Part shown: positions 49,301-60,799 of the stretch, piece after piece
Position numbering within the stretch: position 1 is the stretch's first letter
Layout: the number at the start of each line of letters is the position of its first letter
The notes under the pieces: model-generated
The model's input: only the letters and a program-made list of their open reading frames with translations
Databases searched by the model: none
What the model was told of the DNA's origin: nothing
Assembly (NCBI GenBank): GCA_963969495.1
Contig: OZ018329.1
Location: forward strand, 65,975,243 to 66,039,242
DNA: 64,000 bases
Reading direction: 5' to 3'
DNA from: Ceratothoa steindachneri
Taxonomy: Eukaryota; Arthropoda; Malacostraca; Isopoda; Cymothoidae
Made by a program: the position numbers and the translations under genes

Positions 49301-52300
49301 TAGTTTGTGTATTTGCCTAACTAGAGCAAAACTATAATTTTGTATAGGAGTAATCCTACGCTCGGAATTTCTCTTGGTTAAATACCAGAGATGAAAAATT
49401 CAGAAGAGTTAAAAAGCTACTAAATAAACTTTGCGCAGCCTATAAAATGTTTAGACAGGCTAAAAAAACTGGTTTGGCAACTCACAAAATTAGATATGCA
49501 AATAGAAAAATGATTTTTAATAGTTAATGAGATTGCAAGAGTAAATATTGAGCGGAATACTCAAAGAAAATAAACTTTGATAGCTTTTTCGACCCCTTAC
49601 GTTACATTCTGTCTTTGGTATCTTCTCTACGGACGTCATTATTTTTTTTAAGTTAGCTTTTATCGAAATTACGAGTACTTACAATCGTTTCGAACCCAAA
49701 TCTTGTTGAGCAACGCAATGAGCCGCTGTGAGGATATATCTCGAATTAATGATGGAGCCTGTGCAAATGAAGGAAAGACCCTTTTTCCTCGGTTCTGTAG
49801 AAAAAGTTTGACAAAAAATAATATTAAAAGTTCATTGTAGCTTAAAGAATTCTATCTGGAAAAATTGAAATTATATGCATTCCCTCAGCCACATCATTCA
49901 GGCAGCTGTTTCATTCTTGATTTTTATCCTTTCCTTTATTACCTATCTCTATTAGCTTTCTACATAACTTGCCTTTCATCTTTATTCTCTTTCTTAATCA
50001 TGATTTTATTGAATTAACCCTCTTCCATTATCTTCTTAATGAATCAAAATGCGTCCCTAAGAGACACTATATAGAGTTGCCTTGTAATAAGGATATACAC
50101 AGATTCCATTTTTAAAATCTAAATGAAGAAATGTTGCAATAATTAAGTTCCCAAAGAAATAAAACGATCAAATAGACCCCATAATTTCATCATAAAATCG
50201 ATACATTAAAATTTGGCTATTATAAGAAAATGGCAAAATGCCTACAACTTCTTACGGTATAGGAAGAAAGGGGAAACGCTATAAAAAGTGAGAGGAACTT
50301 GTCTTGATATTGTTTAATTAGGTCGATAGTTTGTGTCATAGTGTAAACCGAGTATGTGTGTTGAATGAGAGGTATATGTATTGAAAGAAAAAAGGAGAGG
50401 ATCTTAATATATTTAAAAGAGATCGATTTCAGATGTTTGTTCTGAGATGAAATTGAAGGTAAGTGAATAAGGTTGTTTGGTATGTAGTGAATGGAGTGCC
50501 ACTGAGGGTAAATGCTTAGAAGTGGGAGTGAGTAGTATCATGATACAATGATTTTGTATTAATGTATGAGCCAGAGAATTGTGGGTGAAAAAGCGAATTC
50601 TAAAGAGTTTAACTGCACGTGGTTGTAATGTACGGCTCCTACGATGATAGATGTGAGGGAGAGAAAAACCTTTCTTCAATCTCTTTTGACAATGATGGAC
50701 GGAATCTGTAATGAGTATGAGTAGAAAGTAAGAAGGCCAAAAGAAATTCCAAGATGTGAGATGGCATGAAATGAAACTTTGTTCTACCTGAAGAGAATGA
50801 AAATAGAGAGGGATGATGGATCTGTAGACTGACAGAAACTTCAGGAATACAGCACGCTGCGCAAATGATAATTGCGATGAAAATTTTCGTGACTGAGAAA
50901 AAGTAACAGCAACTTTATCTTTTGGAGTCCACATGGATTGGCGAAATCAAAAGGACCACATAACTGACAGATTTTCTTTCTTTGCCTGGTCAACACTAGA
51001 GTTGTTGAGAAGAAAAACCGGCATAATATCTCCTATCCCAATATTCATGCTACAATTCGCCCTACTTCGCATTCTGAGGAAGTTCCAGTTACAGTTTTTG
51101 ATGGCTAGGTCTCCTCTGAAGTTGATGGCAGTAAACCTAATCAGAAGTTTCAAGACGGTCTGGGATTCCGAAGACTCTTAATCTAATGTGAAACAGTTAT
51201 TAGCCCCTCATGAGGAACTGAATGACTTAGCATGGGATTTAGTACTATCTAAGAAAGCAGCATAGCTTACAGCGCACAGGTTAAATAAAAAAAAACCTTT
51301 TTGCCAGCTCTGCACTCTTTTATTTCAGAACACGGGACCAGATTTTTGTGAACTTTTTTATTAAGAAGACTATCAATTTATTTAATACTATGATATCTCG
51401 GGTCTTCTAGCACAGTCAGATATTGCCTCGTATAGCCTGACAGAATGGAGATTGTTTAGGATTGTGACTAAGTCACAATATAGAAAGAAACTTTAAATCT
51501 ATTACATAACTAATTGTTTATTATGTTAGTTGTGTTTTGGTAGTTTTTACCTTTTCCTTGTCTTTGTCACTCTATATGAAGTGGAAAATCCGAATAGGTG
51601 GACAGATTGAAGGTGGAAACGACTGAAAAACTTCTGATCAAAATGAGACAGCTGGTCACTTATGAAAGATGATATTCCGTGCTATACTGTTGAGTCAGTC
51701 ATCTTCAGAATACGTTTGGGCAATTGGAACGATATTTTTAAATATCAGCCTACACTAACAACACGATCGGTATTGTTGTTTCTCTATGTTAGCCACTTTT
51801 AGAAATATAGTAAAATTTCAGAACTCATAAAAATATTTGTATGAGAGTTACACTATTTTAATTGAGCAAAAAATTCAACACCCTTAATATTCAAAACTAC
51901 ATAATTTGGTTTACCTCATATGCAAAATCAGAAATGAGTTTAGCTTTAGTAAATTTTGATGTAAAATTTTGGAAATTATGTTGTGAAGAAAAGTTAATAA
52001 TTCGAGGAGATTTATATCCAACCTTTGATGTCATCGAAAGGTAACAGTAGCGAAAAATACCCTTTGTTGGCTCTACTTTGATATTTTCCACGCTCATTTT
52101 CTTTAAGGTCCCGTTCAAAGGTTCTTTAACATACGTTTCAAAGGGTTTTCAGCATACTTTTTAAAACGTCTTCAACATAAGTTTCAAAGGGCCATTAGCA
52201 TACATATAAGAGGTTTTCAGCATACGTTTCAAAGGGTCTTCAGGATACGTTTCAAAGGATCCTGAGCATAGGTTTCAACGGGTCTTCCTCATATGTTTCA

Positions 52301-55300
52301 AATGTTCTTCAGAATACGGTTCAAAGAGTCTTCAACATAGTTTAAAAGAGTCTTCACATAATTTGAAAGGAGGTATCTTCATCATACGCTTGAGAGCCTT
52401 TAGCATACGTTTTATAAGGGCTTCGAAATATGTTTCAAAAGGTCTTCAGCATGCGTCGCAAAGAGTTTTCGCATAATTCAAAGTGTCTTCAACATGCACT
52501 TCGGGGCCTTAAGAATACGTTTTAAAGGGACTCCAGCATACGTCGGCAAAGTTCTTCAGCTTAAGTTTAAAAAAATTATCATCATAAGTTTCCAAACGTC
52601 TTCGGAATGTGTCTCAAAATGTGTTCAGCTTACGTTTCGACTGGTCTTGGATAATTTAAGAGGATCGTCAGCATACGTTACCACGGGTTTTCAGCATACG
52701 TCTTAAAAGGTTTTGACCATACGTTTGAAAGTATTTTTATCTTACGTGTCAAAGGTTCTTCAGCATACATTTTAAAGAGTCTTCAGCATGCTGTTAAAAA
52801 GTATTCAGTATACGTTTCAAAGCGTTTCCATCATACGTTTCGAAGGGCCATAAGCATACGCTTTAGAAGGTTTTCACCATACATTTCAAAGGGTCATTAG
52901 CATGCTTCAAATGATCTTCAGTTTAGGGTTTATATGGTCTTCAGCATCCATTTCAAATGGTTTTCGGTATGCATTTCAATGTGTCTTCATCAGGCATTTC
53001 GAAGAGTCTTTAATGTAATTCTAAAAGGGTCTTCAGGATACCTTTTACTTCTTCGTGAGTCACATTTCAATGTGAGTCTTATTAGTGAGTCCTGTGAGTC
53101 TTATCCTCATTACGCCGTATCACAATCTCACAAATCATTAATCTTTTCCTTTTTTATTATCGTTGACGAATTACGATAAATTGTTCACCGTATTTTTTTT
53201 CTCTTTAACTCTTGGCTTTTGGTCACGAATACGTGGAATATAGCGTAATGGTGCCAAACTTTGGCTTTTTTTCTCATATTTTCCATTTTTAGGCTGTAAT
53301 GTTACTCGATACCCGCAAGCACAATGAAAATATAAAGCTCAGGCACCTTTTTCTCAGCAACGAAGAATCACGTATGACAACGCGTCTCGGGCACACACCC
53401 TTCTCTCGGGACCTTGAAAGAATGTAGACCAAAGTATCTGAGCAACTTCTTAGGTCACAATGAAATCAATCTCAACCCTACTAGCGGCAAGCAGTTCGCC
53501 ATCGAGCAATTGTACCAATTGGTCCCCCTATGCATGTTTTCGCGAAGAAGCTAAAATCGCTTTTGCCATCCGTTATCATAAATTATGTATGTATAGGATA
53601 ATCCTGTGCATTTTATTCATTTCGCATTTTAATAATAACTTCTAATTCCTTTTAATATGAATACTAATTGAATATAGGATATAGGTCCTCAAAATGATTG
53701 TAAGATCGAGATAAAAGTGATGGAAATGACTGAATTGAAACAGATGCATCTGTCGAAAATTAAATAGCTGATGAGAAAGTAAACAAAGCTTTTAAAACTA
53801 TCAAACTCTTCAAACTACTTGAAAACTAATTCGTATTTAAGCTGCACATCATAATCCGAAAGGGAAAAATAATGCCTTCAAACTGCCTAAATCTGAAGCG
53901 ATATGTAAAAAAAATTGAGAATAATGTAAATATGTAGTTATTCGAATAATTAAAGAAACAAAATCGAAATTTGTCCACTAAAAAGAAAGATGCACTAAAT
54001 ATTAAAGTAAGAATGGTTGAGAAGAGTACTCAAGTCCTTTACTCGTCAATTAATATTGGAGGTTAACGTATCAAATTAAGTAGTCACGATTCGATTTATC
54101 TGCATATCATGCCTTCGAACTAATTCATTCTGTTCACTCTTTCTACTCACCAGTATATCCCATCGCTGCCACCCATGGATAGGCTCCAAGAGGAGCTGGA
54201 GCTCCTCCGAAGATCTTATCTCCAACCCTGGGCCTCCCGCAAAGTCCAGGCTGTGGCAAGAGTTCTCTTTTTGAGTTTCCAATAAGTAAATCAGGCTCTG
54301 GATTAGGGACAATTCCTACTGTACTTCCTGGACAACATACCTAAGAAGAATAAGCTTATTAGTCAATATATATATTTTATATCCATCTTCCTAAAACCAT
54401 GGTGATCATGATAATGATATTTCTCCCCCCTCCTCCACAAAACAAAAACAAAGAGTGAATACTGGTTCGCTCAGAAGGAATTAAGAAGGGAAGATAAGAA
54501 AAAGAGCTATTGAATAGGGGAAAAATTAAATAAAACTATATTGAGGGTGAAAAGTACTAAATTAGTAAATCTCTCAACGTTAAATGTTTGGGATGTATGC
54601 ATTCAAAGCCTCCAGGAACAAAGAACTTTACCTCTGTAAAGTATGAAGTTTAACACATCTGTGGAATAGCGAGGGTCAAAAGTCCATTGAAGAAAAGATA
54701 ACAAATAATACTGAGGAATTTTCTATATTATTCTTTATTATTTTGTATTCCCTTATTTATAGACAGGGGGCCCTCTAGAATACATTATATACTCTATCTC
54801 TCAAAATTATTTGCGGAAGACTTACCATTGACCTCCGCCCGCTGAAGCCACAAATTGCTTGTCTGACTTTATGAATATTGGCTGTGACTCCGGACTGAAC
54901 CAAACGGATCATTTGTGGGCATAAGTTAAGAAAGACGCATTCTGATTGAGGAGTGCACGCGCGACGTGACCGAACTGCAAAAGTGGAGTTTGTCAAAATC
55001 TCTAAGATTCTCAAGAATTCTGAAAATCGTTAATAAATGGAAGGAGCGATAGGCTAAAATCACTCTAAGATTTAGCTGGTATTATTAAATTACTTCAAAA
55101 GAATGCTTACTCGAATTAATTTTTCATAATTTCTGTTTAATTCAAAATCTATTATTATGGAGGGCTAGGTTTATTCGATAAGAAAGATTGAGAATAACGA
55201 AAAATTAAATCAAACAAAACTGAAGGGTGATTGAAAATCTATATATGAATTTATATAATCTGCCTTTTAAATCCGAGATCTATAAGTGATCAACTTACAT

Positions 55301-55368
55301 CTTTGTCCAGTGCCAAACTGAACGAAAGAGATGAGAACTAAACAGAGCGTAAGGACTAATGTCCGCAT
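43110..55368 (-). CDS. CLIP-domain trypsin-like serine protease, secreted, seven coding exons
   Basis: Joined minus-strand exons are 55368-55299, 54974-54826, 54340-54151, 49794-49683, 45600-45392, 45146-44950 and 43316-43110. They give 377 codons plus stop with GT-AG introns and consistent phases. Residues 1-21 are a signal peptide. The CLIP domain is about residues 30-76, with cysteines 30, 36, 42, 65, 75 and 76 (ending VCCP). A linker contains Cys107, followed by the activation site GDK|IFGG (cleavage after Lys115). The S1A catalytic domain has His162 (LTAAHC), Asp227 (DDIALI) and Ser325 (GDSGGP). Asp319, six residues before Ser325, predicts trypsin specificity. Cys191 and Cys200 form the extra loop pair seen in easter/proclotting-type CLIPB proteases. 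Such zymogens act in extracellular melanisation, clotting or Toll cascades. Which of these applies here is not decidable. It appears intact. Confidence 0.93.
44205..44400 (+). pseudogene. possible LINE RT fragment in protease intron 6
   Basis: In the antisense direction to the gene, [20 protein letters not shown], then YLGIL and APILKSGN, resemble the GPDGI...FN...P..WK.A.v.PI.K.G start of a LINE RT. A stop interrupts it. The similarity is short and by eye only. Confidence 0.35.
44950..45146 (-). CDS. protease exon 6: catalytic-domain middle
   Basis: The acceptor is ccctatag and the donor CCAG|GTAAGA (phase 0). It encodes [30 protein letters not shown], and then [11 protein letters not shown]. 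The 245-bp intron before it is the smallest in the gene. Confidence 0.92.
45392..45600 (-). CDS. protease exon 5: loop disulfide and catalytic Asp
   Basis: The acceptor is gcatttcag and the donor GAGG|GTAAGA (phase 1). It encodes [17 protein letters not shown], the second loop Cys (GVNC), [20 protein letters not shown], and REINFDTTE. Confidence 0.93.
47496..48804 (+). mobile_element. Tc1/mariner-type transposon relic in protease intron 4
   Basis: The ends at TA dinucleotides (47494-47495 and 48805-48806) enclose 1.3 kb. The right end ccgaaaacttttgggagtg has the classic Tc1 terminal sequence (AAAAGTTTTCGG). The left end is diverged. Inside, in broken frames, [14 protein letters not shown] (GRPR hook), [13 protein letters not shown] (the HGGGSVMVWG region before the second catalytic residue), and ENLCQDVK followed by IRRRQ (ENLW...VRRR) follow the transposase order. 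It lies antisense to the protease. Many stops show it is dead. Confidence 0.8.
49683..49794 (-). CDS. protease exon 4: catalytic His
   Basis: The acceptor is ttctacag and the donor GATT|GTAAGT (phase 2). It encodes [19 protein letters not shown] followed by TAAHCVAQQ. The 4.36-kb intron before it carries the 23-bp minisatellite, and the 4.08-kb intron after it carries the Tc1 relic. Confidence 0.93.
50413..50934 (-). other. unrecognised 174-codon open frame in protease intron 3/4 region
   Basis: This is the longest minus-strand frame in the 54151-49794 intron (same strand as the gene). It is Ser/His/Leu-rich with a hydrophobic patch and could be the decayed tail of a LINE, but no motif is solid. 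The exon phases on both sides match without it, so it is not a protease exon. Confidence 0.2.
52100..53045. repeat. 23-bp minisatellite, about 41 degenerate units, in protease intron 3
   Basis: Units such as tcagcatacgtttcaaaggg (plus tct) repeat with a regular 23-bp period, for example five consecutive units at 52220-52335. They drift by substitutions and occasional indels across about 950 bp. The period is not a multiple of 3 and the array lies between exons 4 and 3, so it is intronic. No related sequence is seen elsewhere in the window. Confidence 0.9.
54151..54340 (-). CDS. protease exon 3: CLIP end, linker, activation site
   Basis: The acceptor is ttcttag and the donor ACTG|GTGAGT (phase 1). 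It begins VCCPGSTVG (CLIP cysteines 5 and 6). It continues with a short linker, [16 protein letters not shown] with the Cys that tethers linker to catalytic domain and the cleavage site, and GAYPWVAAM. Confidence 0.93.
54826..54974 (-). CDS. protease exon 2: most of the CLIP domain
   Basis: The acceptor is tttgcag and the donor ATG|GTAAG (phase 0). It encodes [18 protein letters not shown] and [17 protein letters not shown], which hold CLIP cysteines 1-4. Confidence 0.92.
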
Positions 55369-55389
55369 CCCAAACAGTTTAGCGACGAT
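55299..55389 (-). CDS. protease exon 1 (coding 55299-55368): signal peptide
   Basis: The ATG at 55368-55366 starts [15 protein letters not shown], a typical signal peptide, and residues QR follow it. The donor is T|GTAAGT (phase 1). A pyrimidine-rich stretch ending in AG at 55391-55390 suggests this exon begins at 55389 and that an untranslated exon lies upstream. The short sequence before the ATG is also open, so an earlier start in an unseen exon cannot be excluded, but the signal peptide fits this ATG well. Confidence 0.88.
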
Positions 55390-56738
55390 CTGAAAGAAAA
55401 GCTATCATTAATTAAATTGAAGTTACTTAGATAATGATGAATTTGTTGGGTGCTTGGGAAAGGTATCTATAGTTTTATTAGAAAATTTCTTCATGATATA
55501 TGGAATTATACCGAATCAACCTCATTTCAAATATAGAGGACATTCCACAAGGATCGTCTGTACGGCCATGCTCTTTCATGTTTGATGGAGAGCAGCTTAT
55601 GAATTTCTTATTGAAATGGGTAGTTAGGCTTCTATGAAAGTAGTTTTTGTGCATTAGAATATTTAACAATTTTTGGTTATAGTAGGGTATAGCAAATCAA
55701 TTTTGGTAAACTAAATCAAAATTATTTGTGTACTGTGCTAGTTAAAAACAAATTTAACCTTTCGTGCTCTACAACAGAACCTATACCAATCTAGGTTCTG
55801 TTAGGTTAGTTTCTGTAGACGATACGTTAAAAAGTGAATGGGTTTGTAGACCAAATACTAAAGGGGCACCAATATACGAGTATTTTCAATTTTACCTTGA
55901 TTCCATTAAAATAATAGCAGTGATGTTAAACGAACTTTCACCTTGCTTTGTTGAGTGCTGGTAAGGAAATATAATGTAAATAAAAAACAAAGAAAGGGTC
56001 TGTTCTGAACGGTTGCATCACAGCTATTTTTTAGTAAATCCTACTCTGAAACTGAGAAAAAGTCTCCTTCCAGAAGAAAAGGTTTCATTACTCAAATTTT
56101 GCTGTATAAGTGCCAAAGAATTCCTAAGAAGACTTCTTACAAGCCACCAAAATACAATTTAACAACTTAACTAAAAGTGATATCAATATATTTACATATG
56201 TGGCAAACAGTTTTATATAGACTCACAAAGGGGCCATAACTCTACTTTTGATTGTTGATTGTCAGCCTTGTTTGGTGTTAGGGAAGGGAGGCTTGAAGAA
56301 TGATCATACAATGACTAATCGCAGAAGTTACGGTGGTAAAGGTTAGGAGTGATAGAAGAGAGCGATGAAAGAGATAAAAGAAAATGGGTCTTAAAGTCAA
56401 TCAAGTTTTGCTATCTATAATTAAGCGAATTCTTCAAGAAGTTGGTTCAGTTTTCCCTAACTGGCAGTTTCATAGGCTACAGGCTACTTTATTCAGAGCC
56501 AATACTGAATATAAAGAGAAGTATGTAGACAAATCCCATTCAATGGCATATTAAGATTTTTTTTCCTAATTCATATGAACTATGAATCCATGTGATGTGG
56601 TTCAATTATTATAAGATATAGTGCACATGCTATTTTTCTATGAAGATAATGCATGTTTATCTAGAGTTTTTCCCATTGAATAAACAAAGATGTTCTAGTA
56701 ATTATGAGGTCTCCATGACCCCAGATATACGGTTGACT

Positions 56739-56741
<3 letters not shown>
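55390..56741. other. upstream of the protease gene; no coding feature recognised
   Basis: The untranslated first exon and promoter of the protease are expected in this region or beyond, but no initiator or TATA element could be assigned. The plus frame 55764-55964 (67 codons) is unrecognised. Confidence 0.4.

Positions 56742-56802
<61 letters not shown>
56742..56802. repeat. (TA)n microsatellite
   Basis: AT dinucleotide run. Confidence 0.95.
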
Positions 56803-56806
<4 letters not shown>

Positions 56807-56972
56807 TAAGTGATAATCAGGCTAGACTGCAAATATGCTATGCGAAGTAACTGCAATTCCTAATAAGGATTTGCAAACGAAAATACTGGATGGAAAGAAG
56901 CCTCTTAGCTGGCATTCACTTTAGTATTTCTGGATGATTGTTCATCTCTGTGGCATTTCATTATGCAAAACT

Positions 56973-57111
<139 letters not shown>

Positions 57112-57362
57112 TATTTAAATTCCCTTGGCCAAAAATCTAAACTACCCCTCATAGGTTTACATACTCGTATATATTTAATATATTTAATTAAATATTCTAG
57201 AATTTATCATATTATTAATAAAAATGTATGATAATAATGTGTAATTTGCTAATATGTTTGAATATTTTGTCATCGTTTGAATTACATAGTTCTTAACAAA
57301 AAATTATGTTTCAGCTAAAATTTCTAACTATTGTCAATTCAATAGTGTTTTAATTAAGTAAT

Positions 57363-57880
57363 ATGACTAAAATGAAAGGTATTACAGAAGCAAAAAGAGC
57401 AGAAATCTATATTCTCATAAGCAAGGGAATAACAAGAAGAAATTGATAAAAAATCAAAATGTTCGAGATATGAAAGGATGAAAGGATATCAAGTGACCAA
57501 GAGCTTACTTAATATCAAGGAAGAGAAGTAGGAGATAAAATCTTACGACCACTAAAAATACATCTATAATTAAGGCTCTAATTATTTATTCGCTATAATT
57601 TTCTTCGCCAAAAGCAATTTCTGAACTTGCTAGGGAGTTAAGAGAAGCTTCACTTGCAAAAATATGATAACGAACAATTAAATGGAAACCTGTAGATCAA
57701 AAGCTAAAATTCTGCAAGGTGAAGAAAGAAACCATGGATACCTGAGGTCAATAAAAAAACATGTTCAGCCGGCCAAATAAAGATTGAACACATGAAGAAT
57801 GGTCAAGAATTATTTGATCAAATGAAAGAAATTACCAGGTCTATTGGAAAAGCAGTTGTTGTTTGTGCTTAGGCCTAATT
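57363..57880 (+). pseudogene. Tc1-like transposase N-terminal relic
   Basis: The start MTKMKGITEAKRAEIYILIS, then KGITRR, fits the first helix-turn-helix of Tc1-type transposases. Downstream pieces (ISSDQELT, QGRE, then KAISELARELREASLAK in another frame) fit the linker and second helix-turn-helix. Stops and frameshifts are frequent. The catalytic region is absent. It lies between two (TA)n tracts, which may hide its ends. Confidence 0.5.
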
Positions 57881-57942
57881 TTTTACAATTATTGCTGTCT
57901 TCAGTTTTAATTTAAATATATTTTTGTAATTTATAGAAAACA

Positions 57943-57943
<1 letters not shown>

Positions 57944-57999
<56 letters not shown>
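57944..57999. repeat. (TA)n microsatellite
   Basis: AT dinucleotide run. Confidence 0.95.
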
Positions 58000-58000
<1 letters not shown>

Positions 58001-58002
<2 letters not shown>

Positions 58003-58085
58003 AAAGAGCAAATACCAGTTCTGCGGTGGTATCAATCACCACAGTGCTTTCATTATATTCAATTTCTGCCTTTCAAAAAACTTTA
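58001..58085 (+). repeat. 80-bp direct repeat, copy 1, flanking the SINE
   Basis: This contains agaaagagcaaatac, then ccagttct, a caccacag.gctttc phrase and tttcaaaa. A diverged second copy lies at 58522-58605 in the same orientation. Confidence 0.65.
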
Positions 58086-58315
58086 GAACACAAAAAATCA
58101 ATTAGAAACCTGCACTGCAAACTATATGACAATGCAATAAAATAAAATAGATGAGAGATTTGACGTAAATGAGCAATAAGACAAGTAACTGGAGTTTTTA
58201 AAGGGAAGGGAAAAGGACACTGTAAGAAAAAAGGATCAAGGAGAGCAAAGGACCCTACAATGAAGGCAGTCCATAGTGTGAAGACAGAAATAATGACAGA
58301 GGACAAAGTTTGAAT

Positions 58316-58400
58316 TATCCGGCCGGGAATCGAATCAGGATATGTTGAGTACCAGTCAGGGGCTCTACCATTTAGATACCAGGCGCAGTGATTAAAATCC
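58316..58400 (-). mobile_element. tRNA-derived SINE head (minus strand)
   Basis: On the minus strand, tggtatctaaatggtagagc matches a Pol III A box, and 30 bases later gattcgattcccggc matches the B box. The anticodon-arm region (ccctgactggtactc) is present, but the acceptor stem does not close well, so a SINE or tRNA pseudogene is likelier than a working tRNA. The body probably extends leftward to about 58090. Confidence 0.6.
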
Positions 58401-58521
58401 ACCCAAGCGTCACCCTATCAAACCCAGTATTCATCCAGGCTAGGAACTTCTAAAGGACTTCTTTTTACCCTATCTTCATATCCCTTCGCAAGTCAAAGGC
58501 TCATTATCCATGTCACATATC

Positions 58522-58605
58522 AAGAAAGAGCAAATACAAGTTCCACGAGTGGTAACAACCTCCACAGGGCTTTCTCCATATTTAAGTGCTGCATTTCAAA
58601 ATCCT
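58522..58605 (+). repeat. 80-bp direct repeat, copy 2, flanking the SINE
   Basis: Second copy of 58001-58085. Together they bracket the tRNA-like segment about 520 bp apart. Confidence 0.65.
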
Positions 58606-59263
58606 TTTAAAGACAGAAAGAAAAATGCAGATCCCTTGTATTTCAGCCTTTATAACAATACACTACTCTATTTTTTATTTTGGTTTTTAATTATATATAT
58701 ATCCAAACTATATATCCAAAATAATTAAAAAAAATGGGTCGAAAAATTAAAAAAGTAAAGGTAGTCATCGCTTTATGTTATATTTATTATTAATTTGTTC
58801 TTTATATCTAAACTATGCATTGAAATTTTCAAGAGTTTTGAACGTTGCACTATATAAATGCTATTTGTTGTTTTATAGATATATCTAATGTACAATGCCC
58901 CCAAAAGTGAAAGTGAATCTGATTGTTTTTTTTTATCAAACATTTTTCATCCTTTTAATATATCCAAAATAATTTTCAAAATTCAGTCGAAAAAGTAAAA
59001 AAATAAAGGTAGTTATTGTTTTATGTTATATTTATTATTAATTTGTTGTTTATATCTAAAGTATGAATTAAAATTTTCCAAAGTTTGTCACGTCTTACAT
59101 TGAACTTCGTTCAGCGAAAAAATATAATATATTGTTATTTGATTAGATATTGAATTAATTACATTTTAGGAAATGTTTTACGTTATGGCAGTATTTCAAC
59201 CAGTACTGTAGAATCATTTTGACACAGGCTTGTTTCCAAGCAACGGGGCTTTTTCAAAAACAA

Positions 59264-59558
59264 GGTCTCTCTCTCAATCTCTATATCTATCTCTTTCAAT
59301 TTCTATATCTCTCTTTCTCAATCTCTATATCTCTCTCTCAATCTCTATATCTCTCTCTCAATCTCTATATATCTCTCTCAATCTCTATCTCTCTCTATAT
59401 CTCAATATCTTGCTCTCTCAATATCTCTCTCTCAATATCTCTCCCTCTCAATATCTCTCTCTCAATATCTCTCTCTCTCAATATCTCTCTCAATATATAT
59501 CTCTCTCTCAATATATATCTCTCTCTCAATATATATATCTCTCAATATCTCTCTCTCA

Positions 59559-59590
<32 letters not shown>

Positions 59591-59690
59591 CAATATCTCT
59601 CTATCTCTCTCTATCTCTTTCTATCTATCTTTATCTCGATCTCTCTATATCTATCTCTCTCTATATATCTCTCTATATATCTCTCTCTAT
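59264..59690. repeat. compound CT/TA-rich microsatellite
   Basis: Units such as ctctctcaatat and ctctctatat repeat for about 430 bp with a pure TA core at 59561-59587. Two long frames through it (184 and 162 codons, Ser/Leu/Ile/Tyr only) are artefacts of the repeat. Confidence 0.95.
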
Positions 59691-59699
59691 GGTATTACT

Positions 59700-60790
59700 T
59701 AATTTGGCCTATGGTTGATCGTCGAGTCAAAATCAAGATTTATTTTGCCATTTTGTCGTTAACAAACTACTAATGATAAACAGATGATTCCGAATGCTAT
59801 GTTGTTGACATATTAGAGAAATGTAATAGGAGATACGTATAGCCATTGGCCGGGATAGCCTTTTCGGGATCCTAGTGTTTATCTTTCTCTTTTAAAATAT
59901 TTAGAGATGGGACAGGTATTGATATATTATGAAATTGCTTGAAATATAAGATAGATTTAGTTCTCAATAATGAAAGTCAAACATAATAAGTTGACTAATA
60001 TTTAAGAATATGTGTTATTTAGTTGGAGTTCAGATGTAATCATTAGATATCTTTCATATACTGATCTCATCCGGTCCGAGTAGGAAATGAAAATTTAATT
60101 GGTGAGATGTAGTTAAATTCACTCACATATCTCCGTGCAGGCTAAGAAAATGAAGTTCTATGCTTCTGTATTACGCATTTCCTGATGTTTATTAGCTCAG
60201 GTGAAAAATTCATAAGCATAAATTGGTATAAATTTGTGCATAGATCAATTGTCTTTATCACTAATTCAAATCGCTATTTCTGAATCAGTTGGGCATATCT
60301 AACGAGGGTTTTGGTCCGCTTATAAATGTCGGAAAACCACATTTTCCTATATTAGACCTCTTAGCGATTGCATTAGGAAGGGTACTTCAGTAAGAATTTA
60401 TAAAGGAATATTCGAAAGAGAGGGGTGATAATAGAAAATAGTATTAGATGTTAGAAGTTAATGATATATACTATTATAAGCCTTTGACGTGACTATTTGT
60501 AAACTATATCATACTTATTCGAACTGTAATGACAATGGCGCTTGCGCTGGCATGCTCTCACTGTGCTTTCGAGTTCTGTATTTCTTGAAGAAAACTGAAA
60601 ATTGTCAACATATTAGAAGACAGGATTGTACTAGTTAATAATAATAAAAAGTCCTGCAGACTGTGCTACTGTAGCAAAAAGTAAAAGAAGATCAAAGGCA
60701 GCATGGTGTTTAATTCCTGATACATGGGAAGCTCAAAGAAAGGATTAGAGAATTTCGCGGCATATCAGAAAGAGTAGCTTATGTAAATTC
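59700..60790. other. no gene recognised
   Basis: AT-rich spacer between the microsatellite and the RTE-like element. Confidence 0.4.
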
Positions 60791-60799
60791 AAAAGGGTT

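Noticed and set aside
58316..58400. Functional tRNA gene on the minus strand
   Set aside because: Good A and B boxes, but the acceptor and anticodon arms do not close properly.
59219..59773. Two overlapping long frames of 184 and 162 codons
   Set aside because: They consist of Ser/Leu/Ile/Tyr strings generated by the CT/TA microsatellite and have no protein character.
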